A DNA stretch of 64,000 bases from Vibrio atlanticus (GTDB lineage Bacteria; Pseudomonadota; Gammaproteobacteria; Enterobacterales; Vibrionaceae), in NCBI RefSeq assembly GCF_024347315.1, contig NZ_AP025461.1, positions 248,001-312,000 on the forward strand, in the 5' to 3' direction. Every line of letters starts with the position of its first letter. Positions within the stretch are counted from its first letter, which is position 1. The position numbers were made by a program, and so were the translations under genes. This document shows, piece by piece, positions 55,864-64,000 of the stretch. Below the pieces are notes generated by a model. The model saw nothing but the letters and a program-made list of their open reading frames with translations. It ran no database searches and was not told the origin of the DNA.

Positions 55864-57996
55864 ATGACAAACCCAACCAATACTTTTCTGCATACACTTT
55901 CTAATATTGCCCAACACAATGGTCACCGTTACGGTGTGGTCTTTGATGGCGACTTTGATTGGCAAAACTCTGCTGTTTTAACCTTCCTTGAAAATTCGTA
56001 CACTCCGAGCATCTTCCAGATTGGTGGAACTCCGTTTGAAGGAGTGATTCATGCTCCAGTCAAAAAAGGCCAACAATTGCTTGGTCGTGAGTCCCAAGTT
56101 ATTGTTTGTGATTTTAGAGAGCAATTTGATGCGAATGGTTTTAGCGCTGCACTAGGTTCGTTAATCGGTGGTGGGCTGTTGTTGGTGTTGCCGCCAAAAG
56201 TTGATGACTCTGAAGATAACGAGAGCTTTGGCCAACGTTGGTTAAAGGAGAATTTCAATAAGCTCATTTCGGTTTCACAACACAACGAAACAGACGATGT
56301 TGTTCAAGCGACTAAAGCACTTCCTCTCAAGCAAGACTTTGAAAACAGTTTGGACAAATTCGAACAGCAAAATCTGGCTGTTGAGTTGGTTAAAAAAGTG
56401 GTGTCTGGGCATCGTAAACGACCTTTAGTTCTCACGGCAGATAGAGGACGTGGTAAAAGCTCTACATTGGGTATTGCCGCTGCTCAGCTTTTGGTTGAGC
56501 GTCATGGATTAAATATCATCGTGACAGCGCCTTCAGTGAAAGCAATCGAGCCTGTATTTTCCCACGCAAGTCAAAGCCTAGAAGACTGTGAAGTGCTCAA
56601 CGCAACTTACATTTGCTATCAAAGCGGAAGTTTAAGATTCGTAGCACCAGATGAATTACTTAAGTCTAAGCCTGATTGTGATTTGCTATTAGTCGATGAA
56701 GCGGCTGCAATTCCAATCCCGATGCTCAAATCTATGGTTGGCATTTATCATCGTATGGTTTTTTCAACCACCGTTCACGGATACGAGGGGAGTGGGAGAG
56801 GGTTTGGACTTAAGTTCGAGTCTTGGCTTTCAGAGCATCGCCCGGGGTGGAAAGGTTTTAAGCTCGATCAGCCCATTCGTTGGAATCGCAATGATCCACT
56901 AGAGCGCTGGTTGTTTGATTGCTTCCTGCTTGGTAACGATGCGTCGCTAAGTGATTCGGTGATTCAAGAGTTAGATAGCTTTTCTGATCTGGCAATCAAC
57001 CAACTGAGCTTGGTCGAGTTATCAAAGGCAGAATGCTTGGCGAACCCGGAGCCGCTACAGCAATGCTTTTCTCTTCTTGTTGACGCTCATTATCAAACGT
57101 CACCAAACGATCTAATGCAGTTTCTCAACAATCCAGCAATCCGTTTGTACGCTGCTTGGCAGAAAAACGAATGTTTAGGTTGTATGTTGGTAACTGAAGA
57201 AGGTGGGTTGGATAGCGATCTGATTGCTCAGATTCAACTTGGAAAACGAAGACCTCAAGGTCACCTAGCTCCAGTGTTACTCGCAAACCAACTGGGTTGT
57301 ACGCAAGCGGCGCTCAGTCGTTGCCTTCGAGTTATGCGTATTGCCGTTTCAACACGTCATCAAGGTTCGGGGATTGGTCGTTGGATGTTGGGGCAGTTGT
57401 CAAAGCAAACTAATCAGGCGGATTACTTAGCAACGAGCTTTGGCGCGACCAGTGAATTGATTTCATTCTGGCGCGATAACGATTTTGTACCTGTGCACAT
57501 TGGCCACCAGCGCGATCAAGCAAGCGGCTGTCACTCGGTATTGATGGTTAAGCCACTTAATAAAAGCGCACAGAATTGGGTCTACAATCTGATAAGTCAC
57601 TTTGAACGTAGTTTCTGTTTTCTCACTTCTGGTTCTTTGGCTTCTCTCGAGGTTGATATGGTGCGCGCATTATTACCAAGGCAAGCGGAATCTATGGCAG
57701 AGTCTGAAATCCAACTCCTCAGGAATTATGTCGATGGTGGTAATAGTTACGACAGCATTGGTTTCATTGTCCTGAATTTGATTCTCCAAAGTAATGGTCA
57801 TCAAGCGCACATAACTGAATCTGACGCTATAATCGATACAGGTTTCGTTGTTTCAGACTTACTTATCGCGAAAGTCGTGCAGCAGAAAGAGTGGGGGACT
57901 TGTGTCGAACAGTTTAATCTAGTCGGACGAAAACAAGCTGAGCTACAGTTTAGGAAAGATGTCGGTACTCTACTATTAAATTTACACTGTAAATAA
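55864..57996 (+). CDS. tmcA: tRNA(Met) cytidine acetyltransferase TmcA
   Basis: 710 residues. Acetylates the wobble C34 of elongator tRNA-Met. Domains: N-terminal DUF1726-like part, helicase/ATPase part with Walker A ADRGRGKSST and LLVDEAAAIPIP, and a GNAT domain with STRHQGSGIGRWML. A little longer than the E. coli enzyme (about 670). The last codons (TTACACTGTAAATAA) lie inside a parS2 site, so the stop codon region has a second duty. Confidence 0.93.
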   Translation: MTNPTNTFLHTLSNIAQHNGHRYGVVFDGDFDWQNSAVLTFLENSYTPSIFQIGGTPFEGVIHAPVKKGQQLLGRESQVIVCDFREQFDANGFSAALGSLIGGGLLLVLPPKVDDSEDNESFGQRWLKENFNKLISVSQHNETDDVVQATKALPLKQDFENSLDKFEQQNLAVELVKKVVSGHRKRPLVLTADRGRGKSSTLGIAAAQLLVERHGLNIIVTAPSVKAIEPVFSHASQSLEDCEVLNATYICYQSGSLRFVAPDELLKSKPDCDLLLVDEAAAIPIPMLKSMVGIYHRMVFSTTVHGYEGSGRGFGLKFESWLSEHRPGWKGFKLDQPIRWNRNDPLERWLFDCFLLGNDASLSDSVIQELDSFSDLAINQLSLVELSKAECLANPEPLQQCFSLLVDAHYQTSPNDLMQFLNNPAIRLYAAWQKNECLGCMLVTEEGGLDSDLIAQIQLGKRRPQGHLAPVLLANQLGCTQAALSRCLRVMRIAVSTRHQGSGIGRWMLGQLSKQTNQADYLATSFGATSELISFWRDNDFVPVHIGHQRDQASGCHSVLMVKPLNKSAQNWVYNLISHFERSFCFLTSGSLASLEVDMVRALLPRQAESMAESEIQLLRNYVDGGNSYDSIGFIVLNLILQSNGHQAHITESDAIIDTGFVVSDLLIAKVVQQKEWGTCVEQFNLVGRKQAELQFRKDVGTLLLNLHCK
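57980..57994. promoter_or_regulatory. parS2 site at the tmcA 3' end
   Basis: ATTTACACTGTAAAT, exact parS2 consensus. It covers the last four codons of tmcA and the first base of its stop. Confidence 0.9.
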
Positions 57997-58056
57997 GTAG
58001 GTCAACGATCGTCACTAAATTTGGAACGACAGAGCATATGTCGAGCTGTTAATTAG

Positions 58057-58071
58057 ATTTACAGTGTAAAT
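58057..58071. promoter_or_regulatory. parS2 site
   Basis: ATTTACAGTGTAAAT, exact consensus, 77 bases from the previous site. Confidence 0.9.
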
Positions 58072-58082
58072 TAGAAGGCCGG

Positions 58083-58097
58083 ATTTACACTGTAAAC
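58083..58097. promoter_or_regulatory. parS2 site
   Basis: ATTTACACTGTAAAC, exact consensus, 26 bases from the previous site. Third of a tight cluster beside tmcA. Confidence 0.9.
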
Positions 58098-58526
58098 TGA
58101 ACCGCGGTATGTAATGACCTATGTGATTTCAATTATCCAATCTTTATGCAATTTCTCAATTTGTTGAACATGTCCATCATGGCGCTCATTTCCTATCTCA
58201 ATTCTACCGATCTAATCATCGCCGTTGTTTGGAAGGTATAATTTCATATTATCACATCAATTCATCCCGAATCGTTTGGTGATGAAGATCCGTCGCTGTA
58301 TTGCGATCTTATGCTCGTACCCAATATTCATAGTTTGAAAAATCGTGAAAGAATCTTTTTTGTAAAGGTGAAGAAGAGATTAGAATCGGTCAGTCTTATT
58401 TATGAGTCCCTTTGCAACATCGAAAGTAAGTGATGTGACGCTGATTATTCTACTGTAGTGATTCTAAGCACAGAGCGAATTATATAGACTGCATAACAAC
58501 AGAGTTATTAAGGGTACACAATTCGA

Positions 58527-60197
58527 ATGTGGGATAGCATCGTTACATTGTCGGAAGATAGGAAGCAAGTGATGGCATGTCTGCCGTCTGGGTTTGTGGT
58601 CAACGCAAGCTTTGACAATAAGACATTACCAACAACCTTAGAAGCTTTGAATGCATCAAACTATTTTATTTTCGAAGAAGAGATACTGCGTTTTGTCACT
58701 CTTGCTAAAGAAGGTAAGGGAGAAGCTTATCAAGGAATATTGATTGCTGAAGTTCGTAATTCCAGTGTTACGGTTGAACTGTCTGATGATGAGATGCTCG
58801 CAAGTCTTGTTGTAACTGGGGCATATAATGGGCAGGCATTACGTGGCAGCGATATCATTCATTGCTTGGCTCAGGCTCACATAACGAAAGGAATTAATAA
58901 GCTAGCACTTAGAAAAGTCTTAATGATGAGTAGCAAGCTAAAGCCGGGTGAAAAATTTACTCAGCCCGTTGCCAAAGGTTCTCCAGCTGTGAAGGGTAAA
59001 GATGCTAAGTTTTCAGCATTGGTTGAAGATATTACTCATCAAGTATTAAAGCCTCGCAGTAAAGACGCCGGTAAGATCGATATGCGAGATCTCGGCGAAA
59101 CCATTACCGTTGGTCAGAATGACCCGCTAATGAAACGTACTCCTGCCACCAAAGGTATTGCGGGCTTTACCGTCCAAGGTCGAATTATCCCACCCCTTCC
59201 GGGCCAAGACAGTTTGATTAAGCCAGGAAAAGGCACCCACATTTCCCCTGACGACCCTAATTTATTACTTTCTTCATCCTCTGGTCTGCCCATTATTAAA
59301 GAGCGAAGTATCGAAGTGGATGACGCCTTATGTGTTAGCAATGTCGACGTATCTACTGGGCACGTTAAATTCAAAGGTAATGTGTTTGTCTCTGGGAATA
59401 TAGAACCTGGAATGATAGTGAAGGCGACCGGAAGCATTACTGTTGGTGGCTTTATTGAATCTGCAGAAGTTCAGGCTCAGGGGGATATAAAAGTCGCGAA
59501 AGGAATTATTGGTCATACGACCAAAGAGGATGAGCCAAAAAGCTGTAAAGTACTTAGCAAAGGCTCTATCACAGCAAGCTACGCACAGAATACGGAACTG
59601 CAAACCGGCAATGACATTCTACTCAATCTACATAGCATGAGTAACGACATTCGTTGTGGCAACAACCTCATTGTGATGGATACCTTTAAGAAGCATGGCA
59701 CACTTAGTGGCGGTGAAGCTAAAGTCGGCGGTAAAGTGGAATGTGTTTTCTTAGGCGTTGAAGGGGATACAGCAACTAAGGTTCATGGTTTTGCTCGCTT
59801 CGAGGGATATCAAAAAAAGATAGCTCAATTGAAGGAGATTTATAAGCACGCTCAAGAACAAACCATGGACGTCATCCGTCAAGAACTCGAATTTAAGAAG
59901 CGACCAAAAGCGGAAAGAAGCGAAGAGCAAGCGTTGGAGATTGAGCAGCGACGAGAAAAAAACAATCAAGCGATAGAGAAGACTAAATCGCAGTTGGATA
60001 CACTCGAAGCTGAATTTGAGACAAACCTTGCCGAGTGCACAGTAGAGGCGCACGAGAAAGTGTACACCCGTGTATCTGTTTTGTTTGGTGATGAGATGGT
60101 GACGACTAAGCGAACGCACGGCGGCAGTGTTTTCTCGTTCAATCAATATGAAATTCAATGTTCTTTCAAAATGGAGAAAGAAGATATCTCATTGTAA
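58527..60197 (+). CDS. DUF342 (FapA-like) protein
   Basis: 556 residues, cytoplasmic. The central part (about 150-430) has the DUF342 right-handed beta-helix repeats, e.g. VKFKGNVFVSGNIEPGMIVKATGSITVGGFIESAEVQAQGDIKV. A long coiled coil follows (about 435-510, QLKEIYKHAQEQTMDVIRQELEFK), then a short C-terminal strand region. Relatives include FapA-type flagellar or polymer-localisation factors; no flagellar gene is near. AAGGG lies 11 bases before ATG. Function unproven. Confidence 0.87.
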   Translation: MWDSIVTLSEDRKQVMACLPSGFVVNASFDNKTLPTTLEALNASNYFIFEEEILRFVTLAKEGKGEAYQGILIAEVRNSSVTVELSDDEMLASLVVTGAYNGQALRGSDIIHCLAQAHITKGINKLALRKVLMMSSKLKPGEKFTQPVAKGSPAVKGKDAKFSALVEDITHQVLKPRSKDAGKIDMRDLGETITVGQNDPLMKRTPATKGIAGFTVQGRIIPPLPGQDSLIKPGKGTHISPDDPNLLLSSSSGLPIIKERSIEVDDALCVSNVDVSTGHVKFKGNVFVSGNIEPGMIVKATGSITVGGFIESAEVQAQGDIKVAKGIIGHTTKEDEPKSCKVLSKGSITASYAQNTELQTGNDILLNLHSMSNDIRCGNNLIVMDTFKKHGTLSGGEAKVGGKVECVFLGVEGDTATKVHGFARFEGYQKKIAQLKEIYKHAQEQTMDVIRQELEFKKRPKAERSEEQALEIEQRREKNNQAIEKTKSQLDTLEAEFETNLAECTVEAHEKVYTRVSVLFGDEMVTTKRTHGGSVFSFNQYEIQCSFKMEKEDISL

Positions 60198-60270
60198 TTG
60201 AGCGACTCTGAAATTGCCCAATACTGAATAGAGCGGTTCGAGCAGTGTTCTGCTCATTAGACCAAATAAG

Positions 60271-60303
60271 AAAGGGGGAGCTGATGCTCCCCCTTTGCTT
60301 TTG
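60271..60303 (+). terminator. Terminator of the DUF342 gene
   Basis: Stem AAAGGGGGAGC/GCTCCCCCTTT with a TGAT loop (60271-60296), then GCTTTTGCT. The converging ABC gene ends at 60346. Confidence 0.85.
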
Positions 60304-60345
60304 CTGATATTGACTTAGTTCGATTCTTTAAGTCACATGAGCGCT

Positions 60346-62460
60346 TTAACTTGCCGCTTTTACCTTTCCTTGCTTCAAGTCTGACAGAACTTGTGATTTT
60401 GGTCCGTCGGCAATAATGCTGCCTTTCTCCATCACAATCACTCTATCCACGATATCCAACATCGACGTTTTGTGGGTGATAAGAATCAAAGTCTCACTAG
60501 GTAACAACTGGCTCAGCTGATGCTTAATGTGCATCTCTGAACGGTTATCCATAGCACTGGTAGGTTCGTCCATCAACAATACAGGAGGGCGCCCTAGGAA
60601 GGCTCTAGCTATGGCTATCGACTGACGTTGACCTCCTGAGAGTAAACCACCACCTTCACCTACTTGGCGTTCTAAGCCTGCGGGATCTTGCTGAGTAAAA
60701 GCGGTAACACCTGCACGGTTGGCAGCATCCATGACATCACGATCGTCAACCAACGGGCGTCCCAAGGTAATGTTGTCTCTTACCGTGCCATAGAATAGGT
60801 TACTGTCCTGCGGCACACAGCCTATATTACGTCGTACGTCGACATGGTGAAGTTGTTCCATATCGGTGTCATCAATGCGAACATGACCTTCTGTGGGCTT
60901 GTACAGGCCCATAATCAGGCGTTCAAGTGTGCTTTTACCTGAACCAATTCGTCCAATAATCGCGACCTTTTCACCTGGACTAATATTAAGAGTCAGGTCT
61001 CTTATAGACGCGATTGGCGAATCAGGGTAATGGAATGTTACTTTATCAAGCGCGATATGCCCTTGAATAATCGGACGGTGGATGTATCGCTTACCTTCCT
61101 CTTGTTCACTGGGCATCGACATGACTTGTTCAATCAAGGTCATTGATGACTTCGCTTGGTTATAACGCGTAGAAAGCAATGATAACTGGACAAGAGGACC
61201 AATTGCTCTACCACTCAACATAGTAGCGGCAATCAAGCCACCCATTGTAAGAGTGCCTTCTGCCATTAGGTACACACCAAAAATGATCATCCCCACATTG
61301 GTACTTTGTTGAACAAAGCCTGCTGTATTTTGGATGCTATCGGTAATACGACGACTTTTGATGTTCCAGTTTGCCATGTGCGCAACAGCTTCTTCCCAGC
61401 GGAATTGGAATTGGCTTTGAGCGCTGAATAGCTTAACGGTTTCTAGCCCCGCTAGACTCTCAATTAAGTTTGCGTACTTCTGAGAAGCAAGGCGAGAGCC
61501 TTCTTCAATGGTACGACGCAGCGGGCCTTGTATTAACAACGCATAGATGATCAGTATCACCACGCCAACGACAGGAACAAACACAAGGTTGCCAGCCATT
61601 AACCAAATTAACGCCAAGAACATAAGAGCGAATGGCAAATCGATTAATGAGCCTATTGTTGCCGAAGTAAAGAACTCACGGATTGACTCGAATTCTTGCA
61701 GGTTTTTAGCAAAAGCACCGACAGAAGCAGGCTTAGCTTCCATGCGAATCCCGAGCACCTTACTGAACAACTTAGATGAAATCAGGATATCGGATTTCTT
61801 ACCCGCAACGTCAATAAAGTAGCTTCGCATTAACTTTAAAAGCAAGTCAAAGAGGAAGACGACAAAAATACCACTCGCGAGTACCCATAGCGTCTCAAAC
61901 GCAAGGTTTGGTACCACTTTGTCGTACACCAAACGAGTAAACATTGGAGCTGCAATAGCGAAAAGGTTGATTAGAATTGATGCGATCAGCACATCTCGAT
62001 AGATTTTTTTAGATTGCCAAATCGTGCTCCAAAACCAGTGACCTTCGCGCGTTTTTAAAATTTCTGGCGAGCGTTCATCATAACGGAATTGTTTTTTTAC
62101 TAAGAAGTAACGGCCGATGAATTGCTCTTTCAACTCTTCGATTGGGATGACGATTGGCATCATCCCACTTTCCGTTGTGATGATTTCGGCTTCTTGCTTC
62201 TCAATATCGATACTATTAAGAACGCAAGCCTCACCTTGCTTGAGTAACAATACGGCAGGCAGAATTAAGTGAGGGATGTTTTCTAGATCGGAACGGTTTT
62301 CTTTGGCCACTAACCCCGCACGCTCTGCAGAGCGAGGGAATAGGAAAGGGGTTAGCTTTCCATCAGAGAGTGGTAGCCCATTGATCAACGCTTCGGGCGA
62401 GTTAGCTAACCCGTAATACCGACTAACGTAGATCAGTGAGTTTAATAGTGGATCTTGCAT
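60346..62460 (-). CDS. Type I secretion ABC transporter (LapB/RtxB-like)
   Basis: 704 residues. The N-terminal domain (about 1-130) is C39-like without a catalytic Cys, then six membrane segments (about 155-420), then the ATPase with Walker A GRIGSGKST, signature LSGGQRQSIAIARAF and Walker B VLLMDEPTSAMD. Exports large RTX adhesins with an adaptor and a TolC-type outer protein, not in this window. It follows the LapD-like gene by 17 bases on the same strand, as in c-di-GMP controlled adhesin systems. Confidence 0.92.
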   Translation of the reverse strand: MQDPLLNSLIYVSRYYGLANSPEALINGLPLSDGKLTPFLFPRSAERAGLVAKENRSDLENIPHLILPAVLLLKQGEACVLNSIDIEKQEAEIITTESGMMPIVIPIEELKEQFIGRYFLVKKQFRYDERSPEILKTREGHWFWSTIWQSKKIYRDVLIASILINLFAIAAPMFTRLVYDKVVPNLAFETLWVLASGIFVVFLFDLLLKLMRSYFIDVAGKKSDILISSKLFSKVLGIRMEAKPASVGAFAKNLQEFESIREFFTSATIGSLIDLPFALMFLALIWLMAGNLVFVPVVGVVILIIYALLIQGPLRRTIEEGSRLASQKYANLIESLAGLETVKLFSAQSQFQFRWEEAVAHMANWNIKSRRITDSIQNTAGFVQQSTNVGMIIFGVYLMAEGTLTMGGLIAATMLSGRAIGPLVQLSLLSTRYNQAKSSMTLIEQVMSMPSEQEEGKRYIHRPIIQGHIALDKVTFHYPDSPIASIRDLTLNISPGEKVAIIGRIGSGKSTLERLIMGLYKPTEGHVRIDDTDMEQLHHVDVRRNIGCVPQDSNLFYGTVRDNITLGRPLVDDRDVMDAANRAGVTAFTQQDPAGLERQVGEGGGLLSGGQRQSIAIARAFLGRPPVLLMDEPTSAMDNRSEMHIKHQLSQLLPSETLILITHKTSMLDIVDRVIVMEKGSIIADGPKSQVLSDLKQGKVKAAS

Positions 62461-62477
62461 GCGATATAACCTTACAA

Positions 62478-64000
62478 CTATTTATCAACAATGAAGCCTT
62501 GGAACACTTCTACGTAGTTATCAGACAAAATATCTAACTGAGTCTGAGTTTCAATTCGTGACGCAATAGTCGTCACACCAAGGTTATGAGCCGTTCTTGA
62601 GATAGACGTTAACGTAAATTTCTGTTTTTCGTCATCAAGGTTATGAGTAAATAGGTAATCCAGCTTCACATAGCTAGGGCGGTACTCGTTGATGTAATCG
62701 AGCGATTGGAAGTTGCGTCCATAGTTATCGACACCAAACACCGCATCAGCGTTGCGAATGGTGTTACACAATAGTGCCGTGTAGTGAGGAACATTGACGA
62801 AACAGTTTTCTGGAATCTCAAAATGCAACAGATGAGCGATTGACGCATTTTTTTCAAGAGATTTTCCAATCCAACGGATGAAGCTTGGCTGAGAAATACT
62901 GCTTGGCGAGATATTGATAGCAACGGGGCTCGTAAGCTCTTTTGCATTCAGTTTTTCAATCATCTTCTCGATAACGTATTGATCGAGGATGTGGCTCATT
63001 TCAAGCTGTTCTAATGCGTATAAGTATTGGTTGGCACCGTAACGAACCCCCTCTTTCTCAATTGCAGAAAACACTTCTTGGTGATAGGTTTTGCCAAAAC
63101 TATTATTTGCAGCTTGGAAGCGGAAAGTTACTAGGTCATTGATGATTGCTTCTTCGACCAACATGCGCCATTGCTGTTTACCCATTACAGCGCCATGGTC
63201 GTCAGCAGTTACGTAACCGTAAGCGAGCTCACGGTTCGCTTTCGCGCTAGACAGTGCGTTATCGACCAAAGACATGATTTCAGTACTGGTTTTACGTTTC
63301 TTGCTGTATGTCACACCGAGAGCTATGTGTGGATTCGCCATACCTGTTGGATCTGAACCTAGATTTTGAATGCAGTTTACGATGCTGCTCGCGACGAGTT
63401 TCAGTTCACTTTCATCAATGTTCGGCATAATGAAGCCAAACTCATCACTAGAAATACGAGCGATAGTAATATCTGGAGATGAAATAGAAGCCTGTAGCTG
63501 TTCAGCTAATTGGTGAACTAAGGCATCGCCTTCTTGATAGCCTTTGTCATCATATTCTTCACTAATAAATTCGGCTTTTAGCACCGCCAGACCACCTAAA
63601 CTAGACTCTTCTAACCACTGAGTTAATTGAGACATGTAGTAAGCACGGTTACCTAACTGAGAAACAGGGTCGATATACGCGCGCTCACGAAGTCGTTGTG
63701 CTTCTTGTGCTTGGCTCTTAAATGCAAGTTCAACTTGAGTCGACATATGGTTAATACCGTCGACGACTAAGATGAGATCTTTTGTTTTAGGGCGAACTAG
63801 AGGCTCACCGAACTGATTTTTGGCGATCTGATCCATTTTTTTAATAATTAATGACAGCGGACGTAGTGCTCGCTTGAGTATCCATGAAATCGAGATCAAA
63901 CCCAGTAAGAAAATCGCTCCAAAGAAGGTCACTAGCCGCGTAAATGCTTCCCAAAGCTGAGTGTAGGCAGGACCTGGGTGGCTCACAATTTCAACTTCAG
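62478..64000 (-). CDS. lapD: LapD-like c-di-GMP receptor, partial
   Basis: The N-terminus lies beyond the window; 507 codons are present up to the edge. Seen here: end of the periplasmic LapD_MoxY_N domain, a membrane segment (LVTFFGAIFLLGLISISWIL), HAMP (LKRALRPLSLIIKKMDQI), a degenerate GGDEF domain (SSDEF in place of GGDEF) and a degenerate EAL domain (catalytic EAL-type residues missing: QEV, VDNYG, IASRIE). Both output domains look non-catalytic, so it should act as a receptor that controls a periplasmic LapG-type protease. The LapB-like transporter follows at once. Confidence 0.92.
   Translation of the reverse strand, partial: EVEIVSHPGPAYTQLWEAFTRLVTFFGAIFLLGLISISWILKRALRPLSLIIKKMDQIAKNQFGEPLVRPKTKDLILVVDGINHMSTQVELAFKSQAQEAQRLRERAYIDPVSQLGNRAYYMSQLTQWLEESSLGGLAVLKAEFISEEYDDKGYQEGDALVHQLAEQLQASISSPDITIARISSDEFGFIMPNIDESELKLVASSIVNCIQNLGSDPTGMANPHIALGVTYSKKRKTSTEIMSLVDNALSSAKANRELAYGYVTADDHGAVMGKQQWRMLVEEAIINDLVTFRFQAANNSFGKTYHQEVFSAIEKEGVRYGANQYLYALEQLEMSHILDQYVIEKMIEKLNAKELTSPVAINISPSSISQPSFIRWIGKSLEKNASIAHLLHFEIPENCFVNVPHYTALLCNTIRNADAVFGVDNYGRNFQSLDYINEYRPSYVKLDYLFTHNLDDEKQKFTLTSISRTAHNLGVTTIASRIETQTQLDILSDNYVEVFQGFIVDK

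Larger units (their letters stand above)
57997..58526. other. Region with parS2 cluster and no gene
   Basis: 530 bases. Two further parS2 sites (58057 and 58083) lie close to the tmcA end. From about 58100 to 58500 nothing is recognised except the likely promoter of the DUF342 gene near the right end. Confidence 0.75.

Noticed and set aside
1..64000. CRISPR arrays, tRNA or rRNA genes, prophage
   Set aside because: No spaced direct repeats of CRISPR type, no recognisable tRNA cloverleaf or rRNA segments and no phage structural genes were noticed. No dedicated search could be run.

Overview
The window is a stretch of chromosome 2 of a Vibrio, around its replication origin. Three things place it there. 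It carries an RctB initiator gene with a regularly spaced array of iterons and a DnaA box beside it. It carries a ParA2/ParB2 pair with palindromic parS2 sites. It also has typical Vibrio genes: a VemP-like arrest peptide ahead of a second secDF pair, a LapD/LapB-type adhesin-release system, TmcA and phhAB. Gene content and base composition resemble the Splendidus clade, but the species cannot be fixed from sequence alone.

Layout. 1-3.3 kb: vemP-secD2-secF2 operon (minus), secF2 cut by the window edge. 3.5-9.4 kb: two tandem M16 metalloprotease lipoproteins. 9.6-16.4 kb: a seven-gene operon that joins a small secreted TPR-like protein, a MacB/LolCDE-like ABC pair, a LolA-like periplasmic protein, an outer-membrane barrel and a LytS/LytTR two-component system. 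16.6-23.8 kb: a sucrose/ketose utilisation locus (sugar porter, two kinases, CbbA-type aldolase, GH32 hydrolase) with a ROK repressor and two mirrored operator clusters. 23.9-29.3 kb: 3-hydroxyisobutyrate-type dehydrogenase, LysR regulator, DUF2798 protein, a lipoprotein gene split by an IS5-family element, a YebC-like regulator and a small protein. 29.5-32.4 kb: a PD-(D/E)XK protein and a Fic protein with repeated operators, which look accessory. 32.4-41.6 kb: phenylalanine/tyrosine catabolism (phhA, phhB, hpd, hmgA, fahA, maiA) together with aacS, which consumes the acetoacetate the pathway releases, and a lone carbamate kinase. TyrR-like boxes lie before phhA and hpd. 41.8-47.2 kb: HAD phosphatase, a hybrid sensor kinase divergent from a periplasmic solute-binding protein, a NADAR protein and a small protein. 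47.6-49.9 kb: two Opp/Dpp-type ATPases plus a hypothetical gene behind a Fur-like box. 50.3-58.1 kb: rctB, oriC2, parA2, parB2, tmcA and a parS2 cluster. 58.5-64 kb: DUF342/FapA-like protein, type I secretion ABC transporter and a LapD-like receptor that runs off the window.

No tRNA, rRNA or CRISPR array was recognised. The most interesting elements are the vemP arrest/hairpin control region, the 23-bp-phased iteron array together with a separate inverted iteron pair beyond rctB, the seven-gene LytTR-linked export operon, and the mirrored ROK operators.
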